Assembly: GCA_963785075.1 (NCBI GenBank)
Contig: CAWATW010000010.1
Coordinates: 186,001-250,000, forward strand
DNA: 64,000 bases
DNA from: JAOUGY01 sp963785075
Lineage (GTDB): Bacteria; Actinomycetota; Acidimicrobiia; Spongiisociales; ZC4RG35
Reading direction: 5' to 3'
Positions 16,755 through 25,208 of this stretch are shown here, piece by piece. The notes beneath the pieces were generated by a model. It had not been told where the DNA came from, made no database searches, and saw nothing but the letters and a program-made list of their open reading frames with translations. Each line of letters begins with the position of its first letter. Position 1 is the stretch's first letter. Position numbers and translations under genes: made by a program.

Positions 16755-17912
16755 TCAATCGGTCAGAGCAGATTCGAGTGGCGTGCGGAATCGGGGAACC
16801 ACCACATGGTCGCCGAGCCAACCCTGTAGCGCTTCGATGCGATCGTCGATCAGAGCCCTCGCCTCGGCGCCGATCGGCTCGAGGATCTCGATGACGATCT
16901 CCCCGCCGGAACGCTGTGCCCAGCCTCCGACCACCCGCCCGTCGACCCATACCGTTGGTCCGGCATTGCCGTTTCGATCGAACAGCCGGCGCCCGTGCTC
17001 GCCGAGATACCAGCCTCTGTCCTTCCAGGCCATGGTGGTCGGGTCGAGTGACGGCAGCAGCGCAGCCCACGACTCGGAAGAGCCGATCGGCGCGCCGTCG
17101 CCGGCTGCCACGAAGCCGGTGACACCCCCGAGGTCGACGGGTTCGGCCCCGGACGAGTCGAGAGCCGTTCTGGTCACGCGTTTGCCCCAGCCGGTCCACC
17201 AAACCAGATCGTCGAAGGTGCCGGGGCCGAACGACGAAAGCCACCTGCGCACGAGGCGAACCCGAGCCTCCTCGGTTGTGTACATGGCATATGCTGCGGG
17301 AAGCCACCGATCCCGCAGAGTCCAGGCATACACGCTGGATCGCCACGAACCACGAGGGCTCGACCGCACGATGTCCCCCTCCACCGCCATCTGGAACAAC
17401 ACACGGGGGCCGACCCCGTAGCTGCCGGCTCCGTATTGGAATCGGAGGTCGAGTTCGGGAACTGCCCGCCTCAGCTCGTCGGCGTACGCAAGGTCGTGCT
17501 CCCGGAGGTGAGTGATGACCCCCGATCGTGCGCGCTCGAACCACTCGGCGACCTCTCCCTCGACGTGAGGGTCCACCATCTTGAACAACCGGGCGCGTTC
17601 CCTCACCGCAACCTCGAGGCCGGCTGCGGCCTCGAATACGGGGAGATCTCGGGTAGGGATCACCCACATGGTCCGACGCATCGCATGGATGCGCACGAGG
17701 CTTCTGTCGACGTACAGAGCGCGGTCCAAGTCGTCGGACGACATCGACGGGCATCGGGCCTGCACCGACAGGTAGACGGTCGCGGGGTCGCTCGAGTGGA
17801 GGGCCACCATCGACTCGGCCACGTCATCCGATGTCTCCGCAGGATGCGACAGTCGGTGTCGGAGCGCAAGACGGGCTCGGCGCTCGTCCGTGTCGATGGT
17901 GCGGAGCGTCAC
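16755..17912 (-). CDS. Winged-helix DNA-binding protein, HTH_42/AlkZ-like family
   Basis: About 385 residues of the actinobacterial winged-helix domain family that also contains the AlkZ and YcaQ/AlkX DNA glycosylases. Seen are MVALHSSDPATVYLSVQAR near the N-terminus, RTMWVIP, a central winged-helix region with ARSGVITHLREHDLAYADEL, and the C-terminal WVDGRVVGGWAQR. I start at GTG 17912, because the residues encoded further upstream look like non-coding extension into the ligA promoter. Related glycosylases unhook interstrand cross-links or remove alkylated bases. The catalytic QxQ/QxD motif is not something I can confirm here, so DNA-repair activity remains a hypothesis. Confidence 0.75.
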   Translation of the reverse strand: MTLRTIDTDERRARLALRHRLSHPAETSDDVAESMVALHSSDPATVYLSVQARCPSMSSDDLDRALYVDRSLVRIHAMRRTMWVIPTRDLPVFEAAAGLEVAVRERARLFKMVDPHVEGEVAEWFERARSGVITHLREHDLAYADELRRAVPELDLRFQYGAGSYGVGPRVLFQMAVEGDIVRSSPRGSWRSSVYAWTLRDRWLPAAYAMYTTEEARVRLVRRWLSSFGPGTFDDLVWWTGWGKRVTRTALDSSGAEPVDLGGVTGFVAAGDGAPIGSSESWAALLPSLDPTTMAWKDRGWYLGEHGRRLFDRNGNAGPTVWVDGRVVGGWAQRSGGEIVIEILEPIGAEARALIDDRIEALQGWLGDHVVVPRFRTPLESALTD

Positions 17913-17977
17913 GGCATCCGACGATAGGCGGCGGACGAGGGGATTCTGTCGCCGAGAGCTGGCATCATCCAATCTCG

Positions 17978-20020
17978 ATGAACGACACAGATCCGATGAT
18001 CCGTGCCTCCGAGCTCCGTGAGGCGCTTCGCGAACACGCCCACCGGTACTACGTCCTGGACGATCCCATCGTCTCCGACGCCGAGTACGACGAGATGATG
18101 CGCGAGCTCCAGGCGATCGAGGAGTCTCACCCCGACCTCGTCACCCCGGACTCTCCCACCCAGCGAGTCGGCGCTCCGCTCACCGGTCTGTTCTCCCCCG
18201 TGCAGCACCGGCGTCCGTTGTTCTCCCTCGACAATGCCGAGTCCGAGGAAGACATGATCGCTTGGCAACAGCGGCTCGAACGCCAACTCGGTCGCGAGCC
18301 CGAGGGCTATTCCTGCGAGCTCAAGATCGACGGGCTCGCCGTGGTGTTGACGTACGAGAACGGCGTGTTCGTTCAGGGCGCAACTCGTGGTGATGGAACG
18401 ACCGGTGAGGACATCACCGCCAACCTCCGAGCGATCGATCAGATCCCGCTGCGGCTGCTGGGGGACAACGTGCCCGCGCTGCTCGAGGTGAGGGGCGAGG
18501 TCTACATGGACGACGCCGCGTTCGAAGCGCTCAACGCGGCCCAAATCGAGAAGGACGAGCGTCTCTACACCAATCCCCGAAACGCAGCCGCCGGTGGCGT
18601 TCGGCAGAAGGACCCGTCGGTGACCGCCTCCCGAGGGTTGGGCATCTGGATCTATCAGGCCGGCATCATCGAGGGCGGCCCTCCGCTCGCCCGTCACTCA
18701 CAGGCCATGGAGTATCTGCGGCAACTGGGGCTTCGCGTCAACCCGGCGTCGTCGCGGGTAGAGACCATGGATGCAGTGATCGAGTACATCGGTGGGGTCG
18801 AAGGCAGGCGCCACTCGATGGGATACCAGATCGATGGTGTCGTGGTGAAGGTCGACTCACTCGAGGAGCAGGATGCTCTCGGATTCACAGCACGAGCACC
18901 GAGATGGGCGATCGCCTTCAAGTTCGCACCCGAGGAGCGCAACACCACGTTGCGCAACATCCAGATCAATGTGGGTCGCACAGGAGCCGCGACACCGTTC
19001 GCCGTCTTGGAGCCCGTGTTCGTCGGAGGCGCAAACGTGGGCATGGCCACGCTTCACAACGAAGAACAGGTCCGGCTGAAGGACGTTCGGATCGGCGACA
19101 CGGTCATCGTGCGGCGTGCCGGCGACGTCATCCCAGAGGTCCTGGGTCCCGTGGTCGCTGCCCGAACCGGCGATGAGGTGGTGTGGTCGATGCCCTCGGA
19201 GTGTCCGTTCTGTGGGAATCCGATCATCCGCCCCGAAGGCGAGAAGGTCGCCCGTTGCACGGGCGGTCTGGCATGCCCGTCGAGGCTTCGGGAATGGCTC
19301 TTCTACTTTGCATCGCGCTCAGGGATGGACATCGAAGGACTGGGCTACAAGACGATCGACATGCTGATGACCGAAGGTCTCATCTCCGACCCGGTGGACA
19401 TCTTCTTGCTCCGACCCTCACAGCTGGAGGGTTTCGAAGGGTGGGGGGACACGTCGATTGCGAATCTCATGTCCGGCATCGACGCAGCGAGAGACCGCCC
19501 GATCGCCCGACTGATCATCTCCCTGGGGATCCGGCATGTGGGGCCGGCGGCCGCCAAGGAGTTCGCCCGGGTCTACCGGTCGATCCCCCGCTTGCTCGAT
19601 GCGACCGAGGAAGAGCTCACGGCCATCGAGGGCATCGGCCCTATCATCGCATCCGCCTGGGTGGAGTGGGCCTCCGATGACGAGAACCGGCGACTCGTCG
19701 AGCGATTTCGTGCTGCGGGTGTGCGAGTGGAAGATCCTGAACCGGAGGGCGGCGATCGGGTTTCCGATGCGCTTTCGGGCCTCACCTTCGTCGTCACGGG
19801 CACGCTCGAGAACTACACACGCGAGGAAGCGGAGGCCGCCATCGCCGCTCTCGGCGGCCGGGTCACCGGCTCGGTCTCGAAAAAGACCACGGCCCTGGTT
19901 GCAGGCGAGAGCCCCGGCGGGTCGAAGCTGACCAAGGCCGAGGCTCTCGGTGTGCCGGTCATCGATGGGGCGACGTTCGATAGGGTGTTGAGCGAAGGCC
20001 CCGCCGCACTGGAAGCGTGA
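17978..20020 (+). CDS. ligA: NAD-dependent DNA ligase LigA
   Basis: This 680-residue ligase seals nicks during replication and repair using NAD. All family domains are present: domain Ia with HRYYVLDDPIVSDAEYD, the adenylated Lys116 in CELKIDGLAV, and GATRGDGTTGEDIT. The OB fold is followed by a four-cysteine zinc finger (CPFC ... CTGGLAC), helix-hairpin-helix repeats (ELTAIEGIGP) and a C-terminal BRCT domain (LTFVVTGTLENYTR). I use ATG 17978; an in-frame ATG lies six codons further on. It is divergent from the winged-helix gene, with a gap of only 65 bases, and convergent with the DUF2339 gene, whose stop abuts its own. Confidence 0.97.
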   Translation: MNDTDPMIRASELREALREHAHRYYVLDDPIVSDAEYDEMMRELQAIEESHPDLVTPDSPTQRVGAPLTGLFSPVQHRRPLFSLDNAESEEDMIAWQQRLERQLGREPEGYSCELKIDGLAVVLTYENGVFVQGATRGDGTTGEDITANLRAIDQIPLRLLGDNVPALLEVRGEVYMDDAAFEALNAAQIEKDERLYTNPRNAAAGGVRQKDPSVTASRGLGIWIYQAGIIEGGPPLARHSQAMEYLRQLGLRVNPASSRVETMDAVIEYIGGVEGRRHSMGYQIDGVVVKVDSLEEQDALGFTARAPRWAIAFKFAPEERNTTLRNIQINVGRTGAATPFAVLEPVFVGGANVGMATLHNEEQVRLKDVRIGDTVIVRRAGDVIPEVLGPVVAARTGDEVVWSMPSECPFCGNPIIRPEGEKVARCTGGLACPSRLREWLFYFASRSGMDIEGLGYKTIDMLMTEGLISDPVDIFLLRPSQLEGFEGWGDTSIANLMSGIDAARDRPIARLIISLGIRHVGPAAAKEFARVYRSIPRLLDATEEELTAIEGIGPIIASAWVEWASDDENRRLVERFRAAGVRVEDPEPEGGDRVSDALSGLTFVVTGTLENYTREEAEAAIAALGGRVTGSVSKKTTALVAGESPGGSKLTKAEALGVPVIDGATFDRVLSEGPAALEA

Positions 20021-21610
20021 TCACACGGGCGCTTCCCGGTCGTTTGGTGCCGGCGCCCCGTCCGCGAGCCCCTGCGGATCGTTGGTGTCTTCGTCGTCCG
20101 GGGCCAGCCAGTAACCCACGGCGAGCAATGCGAGCCCGATACCCGCGAACAGGCCGATCCTCACGAGCGGTGCGGCGGCCGCGGTGTCGATCACGAGCAG
20201 CTTCGCCACCGCCAACAGCACCACTCCGATCCCGATGTTCCTGACCAATCCGTTCTCGGAGAGGCGACCCCAGATCAGGACCCCGAAGCCGATTGTGGCC
20301 CACACCGCGGTCACCAGGCTCGCCCCTTGCGGCAACCCGCCGAGTGAGGAGACCGCCCACACCATTGCGGCGGGCAGCGACAGGGCCGCGTACACCCGGG
20401 CGAACGTCCCGTGCGGTTGTTCCGCCTCGCGGATCGCAAAGGCCACGGCGGCGGCGAGCAACACGACGAGCCCGGTCAGGATGTCTGCCTCCGAGAAACG
20501 CTCGTCAGAGGTGAGAGCGACCACGAGGATCCAACCGAGGCCGGTGAAGGCTCCGAACAGATGGCCGAGATCGGCCAACGCCGGCACGCGGGTGCGCACG
20601 CCGGCCAGGATCATCGCGGCCGACTGAACCGCCACGGCGAACAGAATCCAGCTTCCAGTCAACGATCCGATCCAGCCCAGAGCGCCGGCCACGGCTGCTG
20701 GGGCAATCTGAGCTGCCGAGAGGGTGGCAGCTCGGGGTCGGAGCCAGGCGAACGCCGCGAGGTGAACGACCGCCACGCCGAAGGCGATGGCTGCCCACAC
20801 CGGCTTGCCGAGGTCGAAGTCCCACACGAAGAGCGTGGCCACGAGTGCCACCGGCGGAATCGCCACAGTGGCGGCGACAGGAACGATGGTATGGACGACG
20901 CGGTCGGCGGAGGGTCGCATCGCAGTCGACACTGCGGCACCGCACCCGAACAGCCACAGACCGGCCACCGCCACTTGGAGTTCGGCTGGTCGCTCGACTC
21001 GACTGAACAGGGAGGCGGCGAGTTCCACTCCGATCACGGCGGCCACACCGACGATCGACGCCCCGAACAGCCACACCCAGCGGTTTCGAAAGTACAGGAC
21101 CGACGCAACACCGAGGACGGCGACCAAGTAGCCGGCGTCCCCAGGGAACGTCTGGATGGTCCCGCCGATCACCACCGGGGCGGAGAGTGCGCCTGTCACA
21201 CCGGCGATGGCGAGGGCCTCGGACCGTTGACGAAGCGCCATTGCGACGACACCGGCGGAGACGGCGACGAGCATCAGGAACGCACCGGTGCCGTCCGTCA
21301 AGGCATACCGTTGGTGGGTGGCGAAAGCGGTGAGATAGAGAATGGCACCGCCACCACCCTGGAGCGTGTTGCCGTATCCAGGCCGCCGCGGGGCGATCTG
21401 GACGCCGGCAACGATCATCGCAAGACCGGTGCCAGTCGCCATGCCGACTTTGGCGAGGTCGCCGATCCACCCCTGTTCGAAGGAGTAGCGGAGGAAATAG
21501 GCCACTGCTGCCAGCACCAACACGAGTCCCAGCCGAAACATCGCTTTGGGCGTCAGCAGATACGGAAGACTGCTGTTGGAACGTTCTCGTTCCGTGGGCG
21601 AACCGGTCAT
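20021..21610 (-). CDS. DUF2339-family polytopic membrane protein
   Basis: This 529-residue protein is nearly all membrane-spanning (about 14-16 hydrophobic segments). The first segment region, LGLVLVLAAVAYFLRYSFEQ followed by GWIGDLAKVG, matches the DUF2339 signature, in which a lone charged pair interrupts the first helices. The C-terminus is a short acidic tail. ATG 21610 is chosen because GGGAG lies five bases upstream; the upstream Met at 21631 lacks a ribosome site. Function of the family is unknown. It is convergent with ligA and its stop directly abuts the ligA stop. Confidence 0.85.
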   Translation of the reverse strand: MTGSPTERERSNSSLPYLLTPKAMFRLGLVLVLAAVAYFLRYSFEQGWIGDLAKVGMATGTGLAMIVAGVQIAPRRPGYGNTLQGGGGAILYLTAFATHQRYALTDGTGAFLMLVAVSAGVVAMALRQRSEALAIAGVTGALSAPVVIGGTIQTFPGDAGYLVAVLGVASVLYFRNRWVWLFGASIVGVAAVIGVELAASLFSRVERPAELQVAVAGLWLFGCGAAVSTAMRPSADRVVHTIVPVAATVAIPPVALVATLFVWDFDLGKPVWAAIAFGVAVVHLAAFAWLRPRAATLSAAQIAPAAVAGALGWIGSLTGSWILFAVAVQSAAMILAGVRTRVPALADLGHLFGAFTGLGWILVVALTSDERFSEADILTGLVVLLAAAVAFAIREAEQPHGTFARVYAALSLPAAMVWAVSSLGGLPQGASLVTAVWATIGFGVLIWGRLSENGLVRNIGIGVVLLAVAKLLVIDTAAAAPLVRIGLFAGIGLALLAVGYWLAPDDEDTNDPQGLADGAPAPNDREAPV

Positions 21611-21737
21611 CGTCACTCCCTGGTCGATCATCCACCAACAGGTTCGGTGTTCGTCGACCGGCAGGACATGGGGGGATGCCCCCGAATCGACTCAGGGGGA
21701 GTTCAGGGTGTCCGGCGTCGGAGACCGGCGCAACGAG

Positions 21738-22133
21738 TCACTGCACACGGAAAGACCACTCGAACTCACCACGCAGCGGTGCGCCGGTGATACGCAGCCA
21801 CTCGACGCGGATGGTGTGGTCGCCCGGCTCCCACGCCGACATGACCAGGCTCGTTGGACCGGGGCTCCAGCGGTAGACACCGGTAGCGTCGGCGTAGGCC
21901 AGTTCGTTCTCCGGGATGGCGAAGCCGTCCACGAAGATGACGGCTTCGTAGCCGATCTCGAGGTCGACTTCGATGGTCGTCTGTCTGATCACCGAGTTGT
22001 TCGGCAGCGGGAACACCTCTTCGATGGGAGGCGTCAGCTCCGTCACGCCGCCTTCCGGCGCAAACACGAAACCGAGCGCCGCGATCGCGATCGCAAGCCC
22101 GCCCAATCCGATGTATGTGAGCCGGTACCGCAC
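21738..22133 (-). CDS. Membrane-anchored extracytoplasmic beta-rich protein, unknown
   Basis: This 131-residue protein has one N-terminal membrane anchor (residues 5-25). The outer domain has predicted strands TTIEVDLEIGYEAVIFVDG, VYRWSPGPTSLVMSA, HTIRVEWLRI and GEFEWSFRVQ. The alternating strand pattern suggests an Ig-like or carbohydrate-binding beta sandwich. I recognise no family. It is divergent from dapC and reads as real because its composition is coherent and ends in a clean stop. It may follow the DUF2339 gene functionally, but nothing shows this. Confidence 0.7.
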   Translation of the reverse strand: MRYRLTYIGLGGLAIAIAALGFVFAPEGGVTELTPPIEEVFPLPNNSVIRQTTIEVDLEIGYEAVIFVDGFAIPENELAYADATGVYRWSPGPTSLVMSAWEPGDHTIRVEWLRITGAPLRGEFEWSFRVQ

Positions 22134-22176
22134 CTAGTCGAGTGTACGAGCGCCACGGCGTTTCACGGAATGCCGG

Positions 22177-22182
22177 TACCGT
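22177..22182 (+). promoter_or_regulatory. Possible -10 box (TACCGT) of dapC
   Basis: TACCGT ends seven bases before ATG 22190, with no ribosome site; consistent with a leaderless dapCDE transcript. Confidence 0.42.
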
Positions 22183-22189
22183 GCGCTCG

Positions 22190-23335
22190 ATGCGTCACAA
22201 TCCCGTCCTCGGTGGGCTCGGCTCCTACGCGATCGGTGAGATCCAGAACCGTGTTCGGACCATGCGCGAAGCAGGCGCCGACCTGATCGACTTCTCCATC
22301 GGCGATCCGATGGAGCCCACGCCGCCCGAGATTCGGGAGGCCGTCGGAGGCGCCATCCCGATCGTGTCCCAGTACCCCACGGTGCGCGGCCTCGGCTCCC
22401 TTCGTGAGGCGGTTGCCGGATACGTCCGGCGCCGCTTCGATGTGGCCATCGACCCCGACACCCAGGTTCTGCCCACGAGCGGCTCCAAGGAGGCGATCTT
22501 CTCGACGCCCCTCGCCTTCGTGGATCGGGTACGAGGCGACGCCGTGATCTGGCCCACGCCGGGGTACCCGATCTATGGGCGTGGAGCGTTGCTCGCAGGG
22601 GCCGAAGGCCATCCGGTCGTACTCGGCGACGATTTCGTGTTTCGGCCCGAGATGGTGGATCCGGAGTCCTGGGCTCGGGCTCGCATGGCCTGGATCTGCT
22701 CGCCTCACAATCCTGCCGGCTCGGTGATGTCCGCGAATGAGATCGGCGGCTTCGTGGAAGCGGCGCGGGCATCCGACACGCTCCTGTGCTCTGACGAGTG
22801 TTATGTAGATCTCTACGAGAGCGAAGCCCCCGGATCGGTGCTCCAGGCGGCCGGGTCCGACGCCAGGGGGGTGCTCGCATTCTTCAGTCTGTCGAAGCGA
22901 TCCGGCATGACCGGATACCGATCGGGGGCGATCGTCGGTGATCCGGAGGCGATCGCAATCCTCGCTGGATTCCGAACGTCGGTCGGCACGGCATCACCCG
23001 AGTTCGTGCAGGCAGGAGCAATCGCTGCCTGGACCGACGACACACACGTTTCGGACCGTCGTGAGATCTTCGCTGCGAAACGGGCGGTGCTTCGGCGAGC
23101 CTTCACGACTCTGGGGCTCGAGACCGTTGGCTCGGTGGCGGGGATCTACCTGTGGGTGCGTGTAGGCGACGACGTCGCCGTGACTGAACGGCTGCTCGGG
23201 GCCAACATCGTGGTTTCGCCCGGTCGGGCATTCGGGCCGGGGGGTGAGGGGTACATAAGGCTGGCGTTGGTACCGGCCCTGGCAGACTGCGACCAAGCAG
23301 CAGAGGCGGTGATCACATGTCTGAGCGAGAGCTGA
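22190..23335 (+). CDS. dapC: N-succinyldiaminopimelate aminotransferase DapC
   Basis: This 381-residue class I PLP aminotransferase makes N-succinyl-LL-diaminopimelate in lysine and peptidoglycan synthesis. Seen are IDFSIGDPMEPTP near the N-terminus, PTSGSKEAIF, WPTPGYPIYGRGA, the Asp/Tyr PLP site in LLCSDECYVDLY and the PLP lysine in FFSLSKRSGMTGYR. The residues before ATG 22190 are not family-like. Assignment as DapC rests on its similarity to actinobacterial DapC and its position. Its end overlaps the dapD start by 19 bases and dapE follows, giving the pathway order C-D-E. Confidence 0.93.
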   Translation: MRHNPVLGGLGSYAIGEIQNRVRTMREAGADLIDFSIGDPMEPTPPEIREAVGGAIPIVSQYPTVRGLGSLREAVAGYVRRRFDVAIDPDTQVLPTSGSKEAIFSTPLAFVDRVRGDAVIWPTPGYPIYGRGALLAGAEGHPVVLGDDFVFRPEMVDPESWARARMAWICSPHNPAGSVMSANEIGGFVEAARASDTLLCSDECYVDLYESEAPGSVLQAAGSDARGVLAFFSLSKRSGMTGYRSGAIVGDPEAIAILAGFRTSVGTASPEFVQAGAIAAWTDDTHVSDRREIFAAKRAVLRRAFTTLGLETVGSVAGIYLWVRVGDDVAVTERLLGANIVVSPGRAFGPGGEGYIRLALVPALADCDQAAEAVITCLSES

Positions 23336-24123
23336 TCGAAGCGGCGTACGCCGGTGAATCCGACATCGAAGAGGCGCGCATGGCGGTGGAGGCCACTATT
23401 GCTGCCCTCGACTCCGGTGAGATTCGCGTCGCTGAGAAGGTCGACGGTGTCTGGACCGTCAACGACTGGACCAAGGAAGCGATCCTCCTGTATTTCCGGC
23501 TTCGCCAGATGGAGACGATGGAGGTCGGTGTCTTCGAGTTCCACGACAAGATCCCTCTGAAGAAGGGCTTGGCCGAACAGGGGGTACGTGTCGTTCCCCC
23601 GGGCACCGTTCGCTATGGCGCCCACTGCGAACCGGGCGTCATCGTGATGCCCGGCTACGTGAACATCGGTGCCCGGGTCGGGTCCGGATCCATGGTGGAC
23701 ACGTGGGCCACCGTCGGCTCCTGTGCCCAAATCGGTCGGAACGTCCACCTCGCAGGGGGAGTCGGGATCGGCGGCGTTCTCGAGCCACCCAACGCCCGAC
23801 CTGTGGTGATCGAAGATGGGGCATTCATCGGGAGTCGATGCATCGTCGTCGAAGGCGTGATCGTCGAGGAGAAGGCGGTCCTCGGAGCCAACACGACCAT
23901 CACCTCGTCGACGCCGATCATCGATGTGACAGGTACCAGCCCCGTTGAGCATCGCGGACGCGTCCCGTCGGGTTCGATCGTGGTGCCGGGTACTCGCCCC
24001 AAGGAGTTCCCGGCGGGGACCGTCGATCTCCAGTGCGCCTACATCATCGGTCATCGATCCGAGCGACACGACGAGAAGCTGGTTCTGAACCAAATGCTGC
24101 GTGATCTCGGAGTTCAGCTGTGA
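23317..24123 (+). CDS. dapD: Tetrahydrodipicolinate N-succinyltransferase DapD
   Basis: This 268-residue protein belongs to the left-handed beta-helix acyltransferases. It succinylates tetrahydrodipicolinate using succinyl-CoA, the branch point that commits this organism to the succinylase route. Hexapeptide repeats run through about residues 95-230, including VNIGARVGSGSMVDTWATVG, and GGVGIGGVLEPPNARPVVIED is a DapD signature. The length and the N-terminal helical domain match the short proteobacterial-type DapD rather than the longer mycobacterial type. Its stop overlaps the dapE GTG by four bases. Confidence 0.95.
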   Translation: MSERELIEAAYAGESDIEEARMAVEATIAALDSGEIRVAEKVDGVWTVNDWTKEAILLYFRLRQMETMEVGVFEFHDKIPLKKGLAEQGVRVVPPGTVRYGAHCEPGVIVMPGYVNIGARVGSGSMVDTWATVGSCAQIGRNVHLAGGVGIGGVLEPPNARPVVIEDGAFIGSRCIVVEGVIVEEKAVLGANTTITSSTPIIDVTGTSPVEHRGRVPSGSIVVPGTRPKEFPAGTVDLQCAYIIGHRSERHDEKLVLNQMLRDLGVQL

Positions 24124-25184
24124 CCGCTCTTTCGGACAGCCTTGCCTGGCTCATCGACATCCCGTCTGAGACCGGCGACGAGGCGGACATCTGCGACGCG
24201 GTCATCGGACGGCTGACCGAACGGGAATGCGGCGACGTGATTCGGGTCGGCCATTCGTTCGTGGTCGGAAGGCGAACCGGCAAACCGATGGTGGCTCTCG
24301 TCGGCCATCTGGACACGGTGCCATCGCAGGGCCAGGATCCCGCCTACATCGATGGTGGCAAGATGTTCGGGCTGGGCGCGGCCGACATGAAGGGCGGCCT
24401 CGCGGTGATGGTGCACCTGCTCGAGGATCCGGCCCTCGCGAACGGTCCGTACGATGTGGTCGGCGTGTTCTACGAGGCGGAGGAGGGGCCGTCGGCAGAC
24501 AACGGTCTCGAGCCGGTGTTGCAGCAGGTCGATTGGCTGAGCGACGTCGAGTTCGCCGTGGTGCTCGAACCCTGCGACGGGGAGATCCAGATCGGCTGCA
24601 ACGGTTCCATCAATGCCGAGGTGCGGTTCATCGGACGATCGGCCCACTCGGCACGGCCCTGGTGGGGTGAGAATGCCGTGACCAAGGCAGGGGAGTGGCT
24701 CACCGCGATGCATTCTCGCCGGCCTGAGCTCCATGTCATCGGCGGTCTCGAGTTCCGGGAGGTCATGTCGGTCACCCGAGCGGCCGGAGGGATCGCCAAC
24801 AACATCATTCCTCCCACCTTCACCTTGAACCTCAACTATAGGTTTAGCCCAGATAGAACGGTAGATGACGCTATTCGGCATCTGAGAGCGGTGTGTGACG
24901 GTGCCGACGAAGTCGAAGTCATCGACACTGCCCCAGCCGGTCCCGTCGACGTGGGCCACCGGCTCGTGAAGGCGCTGGCAATGGCCTCGGGAGCGCCGAT
25001 ATCGTCGAAACAGGGCTGGACCGATGTCGCCCGACTCGGCGTGTACGGCATTCCTGGCGTCAACTACGGCCCAGGTTCTGCCAAGCAGGCCCACCAGGCC
25101 GTGGAGTACGTCGAACTGGTCGAGGTCGATGCCGTCTACCACGCGTTGCGCACGGTGCTCACCGGCGGGGTGTCGGAGGCCTGA
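24120..25184 (+). CDS. dapE: Succinyl-diaminopimelate desuccinylase DapE
   Basis: This 354-residue M20 peptidase-family zinc enzyme releases succinate to give LL-diaminopimelate. Metal ligands and catalytic residues are visible: the His and Asp of ALVGHLDTVP, the Asp of LGAADMKGG, the Glu pair in VFYEAEEGPS and the C-terminal His in GSAKQAHQAVE. FIGRSAHSARPWWGENA is the dimer-domain substrate histidine segment. GTG 24120 overlaps dapD. Codons around 24835-24885 are AT-ending and use AGA/AGG, unlike the rest of the gene. The stop codon lies within a terminator hairpin. Confidence 0.93.
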   Translation: MTALSDSLAWLIDIPSETGDEADICDAVIGRLTERECGDVIRVGHSFVVGRRTGKPMVALVGHLDTVPSQGQDPAYIDGGKMFGLGAADMKGGLAVMVHLLEDPALANGPYDVVGVFYEAEEGPSADNGLEPVLQQVDWLSDVEFAVVLEPCDGEIQIGCNGSINAEVRFIGRSAHSARPWWGENAVTKAGEWLTAMHSRRPELHVIGGLEFREVMSVTRAAGGIANNIIPPTFTLNLNYRFSPDRTVDDAIRHLRAVCDGADEVEVIDTAPAGPVDVGHRLVKALAMASGAPISSKQGWTDVARLGVYGIPGVNYGPGSAKQAHQAVEYVELVEVDAVYHALRTVLTGGVSEA

Positions 25185-25198
25185 GCCTTCGACACCCC
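25167..25198. terminator. Terminator overlapping the dapE stop
   Basis: GGGGTGTCGGAGGC (25167-25180) pairs with GCCTTCGACACCCC (25185-25198) across a four-base loop, with one G-T wobble. It lies between convergent genes, so it can act on both strands. Confidence 0.78.
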
Positions 25199-25208
25199 GA
25201 CCTGTTCA

